Positions 12,141-22,554 are shown, numbered from the stretch's first letter. The stretch: 64,000 bases of DNA from Dactylorhiza incarnata (GCA_033032865.1 JAWHQI010000009.1:15035001-15099000), one strand, 5' to 3'. Notes: generated from the letters alone by a model not told the origin. Made by a program: numbers and translations.

Positions 12141-12449
12141 AACATCAAATCTTGCACCTTCCTCTCCTCGATTGTCCCGCCATTTTGCCCCTGCTTTGTT
12201 TCAATAAGGGATCTTAATTAGAGCATTAATGTAACCAACATTCTCCAATCTTCCTCTAATTAATGTATCCGGTTGTACTGCTGTTTTATTTCTCTATTTA
12301 AAGACCTTGTACCTGCAGAGACAAATGTAGTAACATCAGAATAGTAATATCAAAATCCTCATCTTCTTGCAGTTTTTTTCTCTCCTTTTGTCTTTCCCTG
12401 CCATCAAAACTTTAAGTTAAAATCCTTTTTTTGAAAGTTCTTCCTATCA
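12136..12449 (+). repeat. 3' LTR of element 2
   Basis: This 314-bp copy of the 5' LTR starts TGTAAAACATC right after AGAGGGGG and ends CCTATCA, followed by target duplication GCATA. Confidence 0.88.
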
Positions 12450-12454
12450 GCATA

Positions 12455-13174
12455 TACCTCTGATGCTGATCTTCTTCTTCCAAATCCAGAATACTATCGA
12501 CGACTTGTTGGAAAACTGATTTACCTAACGGTCACGAGACCAGATATATCTTTTGTTGTTGGGGCTGTCAGCCGGTTTATGCATTCCCCTCGAATGTCTC
12601 ATCTTCAGGCCGTCGAACGCATCCTAAGATATCTAAAAACAGCCCCCTGTCAAGGGCTGGTATACAAAATCTCATCTTCTATTCCGACTCTGGTTGCGTA
12701 TTCTGATGCAGATTATGCTGGTTCCCTGGATGATCGGCGCTCTACCCATGGGTTTTGTACCTACTTTGGAGGTCACCTTATTACCTGGCGTAGTAAGAAA
12801 CAAGCCGTGGTTGCTCGATCTTCAGCTGAAGCGGAGTACCGTTCGATGACATCAGTTGTCTCTGAGCTCACATGGCTTGAAAGTCTCCTCGCTGATCTAG
12901 GAATAAAACTTTCCTCACCAGCTATCTTACTATGTGACAGTCAAGCCGCTATACACATAGCCAAGAACCCGGTTTTCCACGAAAGAACGAAACACATTGA
13001 AGTGAACTGTCATTTCATCCGAGAGAAAGTTCAAATGAAGAAGCTAGAATTAATGCATGTTCCGGGTACAAACCAAGTTGCTGATATTCTCACCAAGGCC
13101 CTACCAAGTACCCTATTTTATCAGTTTCTGTCCAAGCTGGGTGCTTACGACTTGTACGCTCCAGCTTGCGGGGG
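12455..13174 (+). pseudogene. RT end and RNase H of element 1
   Basis: This resumes element 1 after element 2. RT end: RRLVGKLIYLTVTRPDISF (from about 12490). RNase H: SDADYAGSLDDRRST (about 12700), ARSSAEAEYRSM, CDSQAAIHIAKNP, HIEVNCHFIRE and the terminal VADILTKALP (about 13078). It ends at CGGGGG, the polypurine tract. No stop is visible here, so this domain is less damaged than gag and integrase. Confidence 0.88.
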
Positions 13175-13353
13175 TGTTAGAAAAGTCCATGTAAATGCCC
13201 ATTTATGGGCCCATTTAGTTTCTTGTTTTTCTCTCTTTGCTTTAGTCCCACACCGTGTATCTCCTCTCTCTTTTTCCCTCCTATATATATATGTTTTCAT
13301 ACATTGTATTTGATACTTGTGAAAATATATACAAGGTTCCGCTCTTTTCTACA
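13175..13353 (+). repeat. 3' LTR of element 1
   Basis: This 179-bp LTR runs from TGTTAGAAAAG to TTTCTACA and is followed by the ATTAG target duplication (13354-13358). A poly(A) or splice signal here could affect the host transcript because the LTR is in the gene's sense direction. Confidence 0.88.
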
Positions 13354-13432
13354 ATTAGTATTCTGCTGTCTCCGGCTTCTTATCTTCCTTGGTGCTCAAC
13401 ATACAAAGGGTGATTTATCTTTATGCATGCAG

Positions 13433-13543
13433 AGGGTATTGGAGCATTGTACTGATGACCTTCAAAGTACTTGCATTGTGGATGAAATTTTACAATCTGC
13501 TTGTATTTTAGCTCAAGATCAGTATGGGAACTATGTAACTCAG
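13433..13543 (+). CDS. PUM: Pumilio/PUF-domain protein, exon with repeat 6
   Basis: This exon has 37 codons, is preceded by TTATGCATGCAG and followed by GTGCTTCC. It completes repeat 5 (RVLEHC), carries the linker helix region and ends in repeat 6 with the contact pattern NYVTQ, which reads U in canonical PUF proteins. The frame continues from the exon ending at 1633 (CRVIQ then RVLEHC) and into the exon at 50538 (NYVTQ then HVLERG), as in animal and plant Pumilio proteins. No stop or frameshift is present, so selection may still act on the gene despite its huge introns. Confidence 0.9.
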
Positions 13544-13911
13544 GTGCTTCCTTTATTTCATGATAAACAGGTTTTGACTATTTTTGAAGTTTTGTAAATA
13601 TCTCCCATTCTCCCATGTAAGTTCCCGTCCCCCTTAATTATAATTCATTATTGATTAATTAGAATTTTTACCAATTGAAATTTGCAGCCCTATCATGAAT
13701 TATAATGGGTATGTTCAGTGCACTGCTTTATTTAGTAATTATTAGCAATAGTGTGGTACTTTGCATTCCAATCTCCTCATTCTTTGATTTTCAACTTCTT
13801 TTCTACATGTATTATTTCATCTGCTGAAGCATCAAAGCGAAGCTGCTTGTTATTCCCTCTACTGCTTATTTTGGTTTAGCTATAGTTTATTTCTCGATGA
13901 TTTTTGAAACC

Positions 13912-14681
13912 TAGATAAAGAGTAAAAAAGTCAAAAGCTGTTTCATTACAAAGATTTTGGTTTACAGCTTAACTTTATATATATATATATATAGGCATGA
14001 AAAGCTATACTAAGCAAATATATAAATATTACAATTTTACATATATTCAGCTTTCCCCCTCAGGTCGGGAGAAGATATCAATCATTCTCAACTTGGACAT
14101 GTCGTTTGTGAAGGTGTCACGACTCAATCTCTTTATGCAGATCTATGGAAATTGGTCTTCAGAGTGAATGAAATATGTACAAATATTTTCTTTTTCCAAG
14201 TGATTCTTGATCTGCTTCTACATGTTTGGTTTTATTATATATTTATATTGTACTGGATTGTGGGCATTATGTTGGTAGCCTTATTATTACAATAGAGAAG
14301 AATAAGTTAATTTTCTAGGAGTCAAAGATTATGACGTATAAATCTCAATTGTATACCTTCGCATAAACTTGTGACAAACAATATATTAAGCTTTGACACA
14401 AGCTCTAGCTAAAACTTTTTTGTTTTGTACTAATTCGTGTTACAAGGTTACCACTAACAAAAGTGCGGTAACCAGATGTTAATTTCCTATCATCTTGACT
14501 ACCTGCCTAATTGGCGTCCTTGAAGATTTCATTTTTCAACTCATGACTTGAGAATATAATCCTTTGTCTAGGAACCTTCTTGAGATTCCTTAGGACTGGA
14601 TACACTACTTCCTAGTGTCATATCCTAGGAGCATGCGTGAATCTGCTCAGTATTCCCATAGCATATGCGATGTCAAGATGT
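13912..14681 (-). mobile_element. Copia element C: 3' LTR and RNase H (left part)
   Basis: About 13912-14041 matches 49470-49684 in blocks (TTTCATTACAAAG; ATATATATAGGCA; AAATATATAAATATT) and is taken as the 3' LTR of a minus-strand element. A polypurine tract (complement CCCCCTCAGG, 14055-14064) follows. Read on the minus strand, 14220-14681 contains degraded RNase H motifs (YCNNKAT, SGYRTFVSGNLVT, RPDIAYAMGILS-like) with many stops. It is cut at 14681 by a gypsy element and resumes at 17156. Confidence 0.6.
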
Positions 14682-15104
14682 TGTTACGGGTCCGCTACAG
14701 GGGTGATGACGCGTGACCATTGTCACATGTATCTTTATTTCTCGCACAATGTCTTCATTTCACGCACTTTTTTTAACGCATATCATGTAACCCGAGTGAG
14801 AGGCATAACTTTAGGATTTGGAACCTTCCCCTCTCACTATGTAAGTGAGTAAGTGGGGTATTGCATGGAAGCATGAAATTATCATTTTTCTCTCTCTTAG
14901 TTTCCATTATTTTCTCCTTCTTCCTAATTCAAGGTTAGGGTTGAGCAAAACTTCTTTCTTCTTCCCTTCTTCTTTTGATTGATCTCGACTCCCACTTTTA
15001 TCCCTACCATTGGGAAGGCTAGATCAAGGAAGGGCATAAGGATCCTCGCCAGGACTTCTCTCTGTCATAATCGCACACCTGCTCCCAATTGTAACCCCAT
15101 AACA
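14682..15104 (+). repeat. 5' LTR of the gag-only gypsy element
   Basis: It starts TGTTACGGGTCCG and ends CCATAACA; CTCACTATGTAAGTG lies where the 3' copy has CTCACTATATAAGTG, a probable TATA box lost by mutation. Confidence 0.75.
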
Positions 15105-15608
15105 TATTGGTATTAGAATCAGTTCCCTCCACAATTTGTTCCACCCGACTACATCCAAAACCCCATTCTCTCAAAGTAGCGCATTCGTCCAGCGGTGCAC
15201 GCTTGATCTCCTGCGCGATATTGATGACTTAACCACGCGTGATATCGACAACCCTTCCCACGACACCTTCGACTAGGACGAGCTCCCCTACGACCGATGC
15301 ATCCCTGACCGGCACAAATCCTCCAATGGAAGCGTATTTCGTAGTTCCCTCCGTCTCTCGAGCGCCTATTCCATCCAACCCTGTTGCGTTCTGAAGCTCT
15401 TGCTCCACCTTTCCTTTCTAGCCGATTACACTGCACCCAGTAGACGACATAACCCATGCCACTATTCTAGCGGGCCAACCTACCACTACATACAGTCGAT
15501 GAGCTCTCTCTATCGATTGCACTGACCAACACCCTCTTCGGCCTTCCCCATGCTGTGCTTTTCCACTTCTTCCCCCGCCACTTGAGTACCCAACACTATG
15601 TATCGGGT

Positions 15609-16566
15609 TGTTCAGCCCTCAACCTCCTCTCCCGCCACCTATGCGCAATACCCAAGTGAGTCTAGCGACCATGGACGAAATGGTCTTACACTCGCTCAGG
15701 TCATGAAGTCTATCCAAAAGATGAAGCTCAAGCGGCTCAGCAACAAGCTGCCAATGTCGCGGAATTTCAGGCCTTGATCACTCGCATCGATGGCACATGT
15801 CTGCTTACCCAGCTTGGATATCAACCCACGACGAGCTTCTATCAGGGTGAACCACATTACACCAAGCACTTCGGCCCCCACAAAAGTCATTCCATGGGAG
15901 GCAACATTTGGCATTACGTAAAGCTGGATTTTCCCATATTTGATGACAAGAGCGACCCTAGCCTGGATCCCGGACTGCGAGCACTTCTTCGCCAACCAAC
16001 ACACGTTGGATGATTGGATAGAGTTTGTATCATTCTACCTCATGGGCTCGGCGCAGTAGTGGTACGTATTGCTTGAGCGGAAGACAACCGATCTGAATTG
16101 GGTTGCCTTCAAACAGTACTGCAATCTGCTCTTCGGGCCACCGCTTCGTAACAACCTTTTGGGTGATCTCGTCTCCCTCAATCCTACGGGGTTAGGGGAT
16201 GATCACTTGGCGAATTTTCAAACACTATTGGCTCGTGTTCTATCTGTCGTACCAGAACATCAAGTATATATATTCATCGCCATCTTGCAGGATCGACTGC
16301 GTCTCAACGTCAAATTCGCAGCACCATGGGATCTCATCATTGTTATGAGCCTAGCACGTGTTTTTGAGATGCATCTCCTCATGGACAATCTGTATGACAA
16401 CATTCACGACGGGGATATAGGTATTCGTCAGGAGGACACCCATTCTTATCACCCCAATAGGTTCTCAACCACACCCAAGAGCAAGGATTCTAGTGGTATG
16501 CTAGTCTTCAAGTGTATGTCAAGAGTAAAATTAGCAGAACAATGCGTTCCAAGAGCTCTATTTTAA
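15609..16566 (+). pseudogene. Ty3/gypsy gag relic
   Basis: From about 15,980 the plus strand reads a Retrotrans_gag-type capsid: DWIEFVSFYLMGSAQ, a stop where a Trp is expected, WYVLLERKTTDLNWVAFKQYCNLLFGPPLRNNLLGDL, then LANFQTLLARV. The pattern of an aromatic after 'AQ.WY', 'W..FK' and 'FGPP' is typical of this family. The frame 16069-16566 is open for 165 codons. Upstream the reading frames are broken. No zinc knuckle or pol is present. Confidence 0.7.
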
Positions 16567-16726
16567 CTGCGATCGATCATATACAACATGACATAGGTGT
16601 AAACGTCTCTTTTGGCTAGACGTTGATGATCTCTCGGACGTTGACGAGGATGCAAGGGCTGCTGGAGACCCGAACCCTTTCCCCACACAAGCTTGAGAAT
16701 AGGCTTGATCCGTAAGGGGAAGGTGG

Positions 16727-17155
16727 TGTTACAGGTCCATGATGGGGATGACGATATGTGGCCATAGTCGCATGGATCTTTATTTCTAACACAATATCTT
16801 CTTTTCGCGCATTCTTTTTTAATTACATATCTTGTAGCCTGGGTGAGGGGCATAAATGAAATATTGTGAAACATTCCTCTCTCACTATATAAGTGAGCAA
16901 GGAGGGTATTGTACGGAGACATTTAATTATCTATTTACTTTCTCTTATTTTCCCTCCTATTCTCCTTCTTCGTGAATCAGTGTTAGGGTTGAACAAAACT
17001 CCCATCTTATTCTTCCCCTCTCCATTCGGTCAAGGGCAGCTCCATCCTCTAGCCCCACCGTTGAGAAGGCTAGGTCAACGAATGGTCGCAGGATCCTCTC
17101 CGAGATTTCTCCCTCTCACGACCGCGCACATGTTCCCTATCAAAAGCTTATAACA
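16727..17155 (+). repeat. 3' LTR of the gag-only gypsy element
   Basis: It starts TGTTACAGGTCC directly after the purine tract, carries CTATATAAGTG (about 16885-16895) and ends TATAACA. Confidence 0.75.
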
Positions 17156-17650
17156 GAAGTGCATGCGGACAGTAGATTAGTTTGCCCAACAGTCTCTCGT
17201 AGATTGAGGTGTCAACTCTATCTTCATCTTTTTCTTCCGTAAACATGTGGTTAACTTCAAAAGGGGTAACCATATGTGCACATCCAAACATATCAGTTTC
17301 TTCTAGAAGATCTAGAACATACTTCTGTTGAGATATAAACATTCCTCGATCAGACCTTGAAACTCAATTTCTAAGAAGTACTTCAAATGTCCTAGGTCTT
17401 TGACCTCAAATCCTTGCACAAACTTGCTTCCAATCATGCTATCTCCTCAACATCATCCCTTGTGATTACTATATCATCCAATATACAATAAGAGCTTAAA
17501 TCTTTTTATTGTGTATTTTGATAACAGAGTGTGATTGACATACTGAATGCTTTGAGAGATTGTTTTAGACTATACAAGGTTTTCTTGAGGTGGATTTTTC
17601 CTTCTGACCTTGTTTGGAAGAAACTAGTGGAAAATCTCATGTATACCTAG
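17156..17650 (-). pseudogene. Copia element C: RT (continued)
   Basis: On the minus strand 17342-17148 reads FISQQKYVLDLLEETDMFGC, then LLGKLIYCP, joining on to RPDIAYA across the gypsy insertion at 14681. Further upstream (17360-17600) a degraded IVI-type DD motif and KQSP-like remnants occur. Numerous stops show this is an old copy. Confidence 0.65.
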
Positions 17651-17659
17651 TTGTCATTA

Positions 17660-18420
17660 TGTTATATAGGATATTATCAAGTTGTGGTTTTTATGTTGTA
17701 TATGTGTAATACCCGATAAGGGTAATTTGGTCATATGGGATCTTTTTGCTCACTAATGTATATGCATGGGTAGGAGTCTTAGTAATTCACACAAGTGAGT
17801 AATATACGTGTTCTATTATTCCACTTGGTATCAGAGCTCTCCAATGCACTAACCCGAGCGCTCAAATGCGTCACATTTCCGCTTCACGTTATCGACTGAG
17901 CTCTCGTGTTTTCGTTGGATCATAACAGGGTTGCCTCTTGCCCCTCCTACTCATAGTCTACCTTCCATCCAAAAAAAACCCTAATTCCAGGTTACTCGGT
18001 CTCTGATGTCTCAACTTTCGATCGTCTATCATCGTAGAAAAACATGTGCATAGGCCACTAACGTTCCACCCCCACCAGTGCCTACCTTGGACTCAGATTT
18101 CGGAGATGATCTTTATCTTCCTCTTGCTTTGCTAAAAGGTAAAGCAATCTGCATGCAACACTTTATCTCCAACTATGTTTCTTATCATCATCTTACCCAT
18201 GCACATCAGGTTTTTGTTACATCGTTATTCTTGATTACTATTCCCAAGACGTTGTAGGAAGTCCTGCGTATCCCTGAAAGGGTACATTCAATGGAGAAGT
18301 AAATGCATGCTCTTGATAAGAATCACATGTGAGACATTTCTCCTCTCCCCCCAGGGAAGAAAGCATTTGGTTCTAGACAAAATCAGGATGATAAGGTAGA
18401 ATGTTACGAGGAAAGGCTAA
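17660..18420 (+). mobile_element. Copia relic with 5' LTR, primer site and RT start
   Basis: A putative LTR (17660 to about 17825, ending TATTCCACT) precedes a perfect tRNA-Met primer site TGGTATCAGAGC (17826-17837). The interior lacks gag, protease and most of integrase. It reads SYHHLTHAHQVFVTSL, IPKTL (stop) EVL and SPLPPGKKAFGS (about 18170-18370), the typical copia region just before RT, with several stops. It is cut at 18423 by a SINE-like block and resumes at 18948. Confidence 0.65.
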
Positions 18421-18422
18421 TG
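18418..18422. repeat. Direct repeat TAATG flanking the SINE-like block
   Basis: TAATG at 18418-18422 recurs at 18943-18947, on either side of a 520-bp block that starts TGTTACGGG and ends CCCGTAACA. Confidence 0.6.
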
Positions 18423-18614
18423 TGTTACGGGCCTCCCTATCAGGTCACCCGCAACAGGGCCGCGGCCCATACACCCTAACCCATCTCCGACACTGTTCTC
18501 ATGCACAGCGGGTTATTGGAGCGGTGGCAAGCCACCGTCAGGGTTTGAACCCCTGACCTCTTACTCCCTTGATAAAGTCCTCTCCAAGCAGGACTCATCA
18601 CCAACTGAGCTGCA
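18423..18614 (-). mobile_element. tRNA-derived SINE-like repeat, copy 1
   Basis: On the minus strand it begins GTGCAGCTCAGTTGGTGATG (box A-like) and has a box B-like GGTTCAAACCC about 50 bp in, the layout of an RNA polymerase III promoter. It ends GGAGGCCCGTAACA. It is about 90 percent identical by eye to copy 2, which follows directly. Confidence 0.6.
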
Positions 18615-18620
18615 CTTTTA

Positions 18621-18810
18621 TGTTACGGGCCTCCCTATCAGGTCACCCGCAACAGGGCCGCGACCCATACACCCTAACCCATCTCCGACACTGTTCTCAT
18701 GCACAGCGGGTTATTGGAGTGGTGGCAAGCCACCGTCAGGGTTTGAACCCCCGACCTCTTACTCCCTTGACAAGGTCCTCTCCAAACAGGACTCATCACC
18801 AACTAATCCG
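18621..18810 (-). mobile_element. tRNA-derived SINE-like repeat, copy 2
   Basis: It is in the same orientation as copy 1 and separated from it by CTTTTA. Box B (minus strand) is GGTTCAAACCC. It meets copy 3 head to head at CCGCGG. Confidence 0.6.
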
Positions 18811-18942
18811 CGGCTCAGTTGGTGATGAGTCCTGTTTGGAGAGCACCTTGTCAAGGGAGTAAGAGGTCGGGGGTTCAAACCCTGACGGTGGCTTGCCACC
18901 ACTCCAATAACCCGCTGTGTATGAGAACAATGTCCCGTAACA
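18811..18942 (+). mobile_element. tRNA-derived SINE-like repeat, copy 3 (inverted, shortened)
   Basis: It begins CGGCTCAGTTGGTG, carries box B GGTTCAAACCC at 18872-18882 and ends GTCCCGTAACA. About 55 bp present near the end of copies 1 and 2 are missing. With copy 2 it forms a near-perfect inverted repeat of more than 120 bp per arm. Confidence 0.6.
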
Positions 18943-18947
18943 TAATG

Positions 18948-19375
18948 ACTCAAGAATATTCCTAGACTCAAGGAGTCGACTACTAGGAGAGATTTACTCT
19001 AGTAACGAAGATGGACTCCATACAAGTTCTTTTATCCTGTGTCGCTTTCCTAAGTTGGGATTTTCATCAACTTGACGTAAAAAATGCCTTCCTACACAGT
19101 GAGCTGGATGAAGAAGTATACATGAAATCCCCCTGAGGTTATGAGAAAAGGGACTGGAAGAGCTAGCTGACGTAAGAACCATAATGTAGTAGCTAGATCC
19201 AGCGCCGAAGCCGAGTACAGGGCGATATTCCAAGGTCTCTATGAAGGATTATGGTTGCAATCTATTTTACAGGATCAAAAATTCTGGGAGCATATCCCTC
19301 TCTCCTTATACTATGATAATTATGCCGCCATTAGTGTAACCTGCCGTTACCGACTCCGCCTAATCTATTTTATAG
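18948..19375 (+). pseudogene. Copia relic: RT fragment joined to RNase H fragment
   Basis: The frame reads MDSIQVLLSCV (from about 19010), FHQLDVKNAFLHSELDEEVYM (about 19064-19125). It then jumps, without the rest of RT, to RNase H: NVVARSSAEAEYRAI (about 19182) and LYYDNYAAISV (about 19310). An internal deletion of RT and a loss of the RNase H end are inferred. Confidence 0.7.
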
Positions 19376-22185
19376 GATCAAAGCTCGTGCCTCCTCCGCC
19401 TACTGACTACTCTCGCATCCATGACTCTTCTAGCTCCTTCAGGATTACTACTATTCCTTTGGACAGTTCAAACTATCTTGAGTGGTCCCAGGCCGCTCAG
19501 TATGCAATCCGCAACCACCAACTATATGGCTACATTGATGGGACCGTGGTGCAACCTGCAGTTACTGACTCCTCATGGAGTACATGGGATGTTGATAACT
19601 ATCTGGTGGTCTCGTGGCTTCTTCACTCTGTCTCTTTGGTCTATCACAATTACATGCTCATGAACTCTGCCTTTGAGATTTGGACTCGGGTACGTGAGAA
19701 ATATTCCCAAATTGGTAGCTCCACTCCGGTGTATGAGCTTACCCACCGCCTTCTCAGTCTTCGATTGGGATCTATCTGTGAAGCGTCATATTTTTCTGAA
19801 TTTGAATGTTTTTATCAGGAGCTTGACTACTTCAACGATTTCACTCCCGCGTGTACTGCAGATGCTCGGGCATTGAAAACAAAGGATGCTCGATGCCGCT
19901 TCCATGTCTTCCTTATGGGTCTCAACATGGAGTTTGCCATGGTTCGCACACACGTCCTGAACCGTAATCCGCATCCCTCATCGTCTTCGCTCTTTCCAGT
20001 TTGATAAGGTTCAAGATCGTTCCGCTCTGGCAGGCATTAGCCAGGGCCAGCCATCCACCGGTCCCTCGACTTAGATTTGTGCTCACTGTGGGAAGCCGGG
20101 ATATGTTCAGGCATCTTGTTACTGCCTCAATCCTCATCTTGCTCCTGCCCGCAAGACTACTGGTGGTAGTAGCCAGGGTGGTTCTCTCCCGCATACTTCT
20201 CGTCCTGCTACCCATACTACTGACGCTTCTCCTGAGAAGCTTTCTTCCGACATTTTTTCCAATTGAAGATCTTGTTGCTCTGCGTCGCCTCCTTCGATCT
20301 TCTAGCACCTCATCTTCCTCAGTATTTGCCACTTCCGGAGGTCCCAGTGCACAATTTGCTTCTACTGTCCCGCCCGAGTGGATCATCGACTCTGGTGCTA
20401 CTGATCATATGACGGGGGCGTCATCAGGTTTTACCTCATACACTCTCTCCCTGGACGCGATAAAGTCATCACAACTAATGGCTCTCTTTCCTCTATCACT
20501 GGCAAATAGACTGTCTTCTGTTCTCCTGTCATGCCCCTCACTTCCGTTTTGCATGTTCCCATATTTCCTCGCAATTTACTTTCTATTAGTCGCTTAACTA
20601 CATCCTTAAACTGCTTCGTAACCTTTCTCCCTGATGGTTGTGTTTTTCAGGATTTGGCAATGAAGCGGTGTATTGACAGTGGTAGGAACTCCGGGAGCCT
20701 GTACATCTTGGACCATCCTCTTGCCCAAGCTCTCTTCAATACCTCTGCTCCCACTCCTGCGGATGTTCGTCGGTGGCATCAACGCCTTGGGCATCTGTCC
20801 CCCAGTTATCTTCTTAAGATGCTTCCTGTGTTTTCCAAATGTTTGGATAAGTTTGTTTGTGATGCTTGTAGTTTTTCTAAACATGTACGGCAATCCGCAT
20901 AATGTATCTTCTCCCAGTACAATTACTTTTGATATAAATCACACCGATGTTTGGAAACCTTCTCCTGCTACTTCTTTCTCTGGTCACCGATGGTTTGTCA
21001 CATTTATTGACTATTTCTCACGTACTACATGAGTGTACTTATTAAAAAAAAGAGTGATGTATTTACTTGTTTTCAACTCTTTCATAAGATGGTTGACACT
21101 CAGTTTGGCTGTAAAATTCGTGTCCTCCGCAACGACAATGGGTGTGTGTGTGGGGGGGGGGGGGGATATGACGATCGTGGACTATTTGGTACTTATCTTG
21201 CTGCCCATGGGATCCCCCATCAAACCACTTGCGTTCACACTTCTACCAAAAATGGGGTTGTTAAAATATTTCCTTGGAATTGAAGTTGCACAGTCTGCCT
21301 GTTGAATCTTCATTTCTCAAAGAAAATATGTCCTAGATCTACTAGAGGTAACATGTGTGCTTGGTTGTGCTCCGACAGATTGAAGCAAATTGTAAAATTG
21401 TAAAATTGTAACGAGCAAATTGTAAAATTGTAATGATCGACATATACATCCATTGAAGCAAATTGTAAAATTGATGAAGACAAAGATGGCGAGAAAGCGA
21501 ACTCCTCTAGTTATCAAAGACCGGTGGGAAAGTTAATCTACCTCACACACAATCGCCATGATATCTCACATGTTATTGGGATCCTTAGCAAATACATGCA
21601 TTCTCCCAGAGTAATACATCATGAAGCCGCTGTGAGAGTGCTACTGTACCTGAAGAAATATCCTACTCGAGGACTCATATTTTTTCGGAACGAGCATTTG
21701 AATGTTGAAGTCTATACAGACGCTGATTGGGCTGGAAGCCAAGACGATTGAAAGTCAACCACTTGATATTGGTCCTTTGTTGGAGGAAACCTCATAACCT
21801 GGCGAAATAAGAAACAAAATGTAGTAGCAAGGTCCAGTGCAGAGGCGGAATACAAAGCAATGTCACCGGGGGTTTGCGATGGTCTCTGGCTCAAATCTCT
21901 AATGCATGATTCAAGGCTACAAAATGGGAAGCTTATACGACTATACTGCGGCAATAAAACTGTTATCAACATTGCTCATAATTCTGTTCAACATGATCAA
22001 ACCAAGCATGTTGAGATCGATCAACATTTTATGAAAAACCACCTGGAGAAAGGCAACCTCTGCACTCCTTTCGTTCAATCCCAATATCAACTGCAGACAT
22101 CTTCATCAAAGGCTTGTGTTTGACACTTTCACCAATACCATCTCCAAGATGGGAATGATCGACATATACTCCCATCTTGAGGGAG
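19376..22185 (+). pseudogene. Second plus-strand copia relic (gag to RNase H)
   Basis: Gag is open from 19255 to 20004 (SSNYLEWSQAAQYAIRN, YHNYMLMNSAFEIW). Protease WIIDSGATDHMTG begins near 20380. The pre-integrase zinc motif WHQRLGHLSPSY lies near 20776 and FVTFIDYFSRTT near 20994. Integrase breaks off at about 21,260 (KNGVV) directly into RT YFLGIEVA, so the integrase end and RT start, including the YVDD region, are deleted. RNase H follows (YTDADWAGSQDD, ARSSAEAEYKAM, HDQTKHVEIDQHF, 21710-22030) with stops. A G13 run lies near 21153. The purine tract GAGGGAGAGAG ends at about 22189. Confidence 0.8.
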
Positions 22186-22441
22186 AGAGTTGAATTTTAG
22201 ACTATTTTTATGAGTTAAATAGCCCAGTCCCACATATAAGACCCGCTTTCCTCTTTTTTGTATTTAGTCTCACACCTCAAATCTTGTCTTAGGATTCCTC
22301 CTTTGTGCATGTAGAAAGAGATTAGAAGATAATTCATGGTGGGCCCGCTTTCCTCTTTTTTGTTTTAGTCTCGCACCTCTAATTTTATCTTAGGATTTCC
22401 TCCTTTGTGCATGTAGAAAGAGATTAGAAGATAATACTTGG
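22186..22441 (+). repeat. Putative 3' LTR with an internal tandem duplication
   Basis: The sequence after the purine tract begins with a degraded LTR start (GTTGAATTTTAG). A unit of about 100 bp is then duplicated (22244-22343 and 22344-22441), both copies carrying CCCGCTTTCCTCTTTTTTG and TGTGCATGTAGAAAGAG. Confidence 0.6.
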
Positions 22442-22554
22442 TGTATATTATTCATCCGCAAAGGGGAAATATATAGGAGTTACAACGGACTCTTAAACAA
22501 GACTCACGATGTGGGACTAAACCCACACATACTAAAATATCAATATCTTCAACA
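22442..22554 (-). repeat. Putative LTR of a minus-strand copia relic (element N)
   Basis: It runs from TGTATATTATTC to ATCTTCAACA and is followed by CGCCCCCTTAAGCTGG, the complement of a purine tract, as expected for the 3' end of a minus-strand copia element. No matching right-hand LTR was found. Confidence 0.5.

Larger units (their letters stand above)
7621..12449 (+). mobile_element. Ty1/copia element 2, nested in element 1
   Basis: This 4.83-kb copia element has LTRs of 312 bp (7621-7932) and 314 bp (12136-12449) and an exact 5-bp target duplication GCATA (7616-7620 and 12450-12454). It has primer site TGGTATCAGAGC (7934-7945) and polypurine tract AGAGGGGG before the 3' LTR. The LTRs differ by about four substitutions and a few 1-4-bp indels, so it is fairly young, but its frame has several lesions. 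It is a different family from element 1: the protease reads VDNGCSNH and the RT reads YVDDLLVT. Confidence 0.9.
1644..13353 (+). mobile_element. Ty1/copia element 1 (host of two later insertions)
   Basis: This is a complete but defective copia element bounded by LTRs at 1644-1826 and 13175-13353. It has a primer site TGGTATCAGAGC (1827-1838) matching initiator tRNA-Met and a G-rich polypurine tract next to the 3' LTR (about 13166-13174). Its polyprotein runs gag, protease, integrase, RT, RNase H, the copia order. It is cut at 5294 by an unclassified insertion and at 7621 by copia element 2. Stops, a frameshift and an integrase deletion show it cannot move by itself now. Confidence 0.88.
1634..13432 (+). 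other. PUF-gene intron, enlarged by nested retrotransposons
   Basis: The donor GTAATA is only 10 bp upstream of the 5-bp target duplication flanking copia element 1, and the acceptor GCATGCAG is 74 bp beyond its far end. Removing the element and one target copy leaves an 84-bp intron, normal for a plant gene. The present intron is 11.8 kb. Its three nested layers are element 1, a 1.86-kb insertion and element 2. Confidence 0.8.
14682..17155 (+). mobile_element. Gag-only Ty3/gypsy element (non-autonomous), 2.47 kb
   Basis: The LTRs are 14682-15104 and 16727-17155 (423 and 429 bp, TGTTAC...AACA), clearly homologous but diverged. A tRNA-Met-like primer site TGGTATTAGAATC follows the 5' LTR (15108), and the purine tract AAGGGGAAGGTGG precedes the 3' LTR. 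Flanks GATGT and GAAGT match at four of five positions. The interior is only 1.6 kb and has no protease, RT or integrase, so movement would have required enzymes from another element. Confidence 0.78.

Noticed and set aside
18811..18890. Possible tRNA gene (box A- and box B-like motifs)
   Set aside because: No cloverleaf with paired acceptor and anticodon arms could be drawn. Three related copies occur in one block, which fits a tRNA-derived SINE and not a functional tRNA.
21145..21165. Long G run as a functional G-quadruplex
   Set aside because: It is a single homopolymer in a dead integrase relic and may be an assembly artefact.
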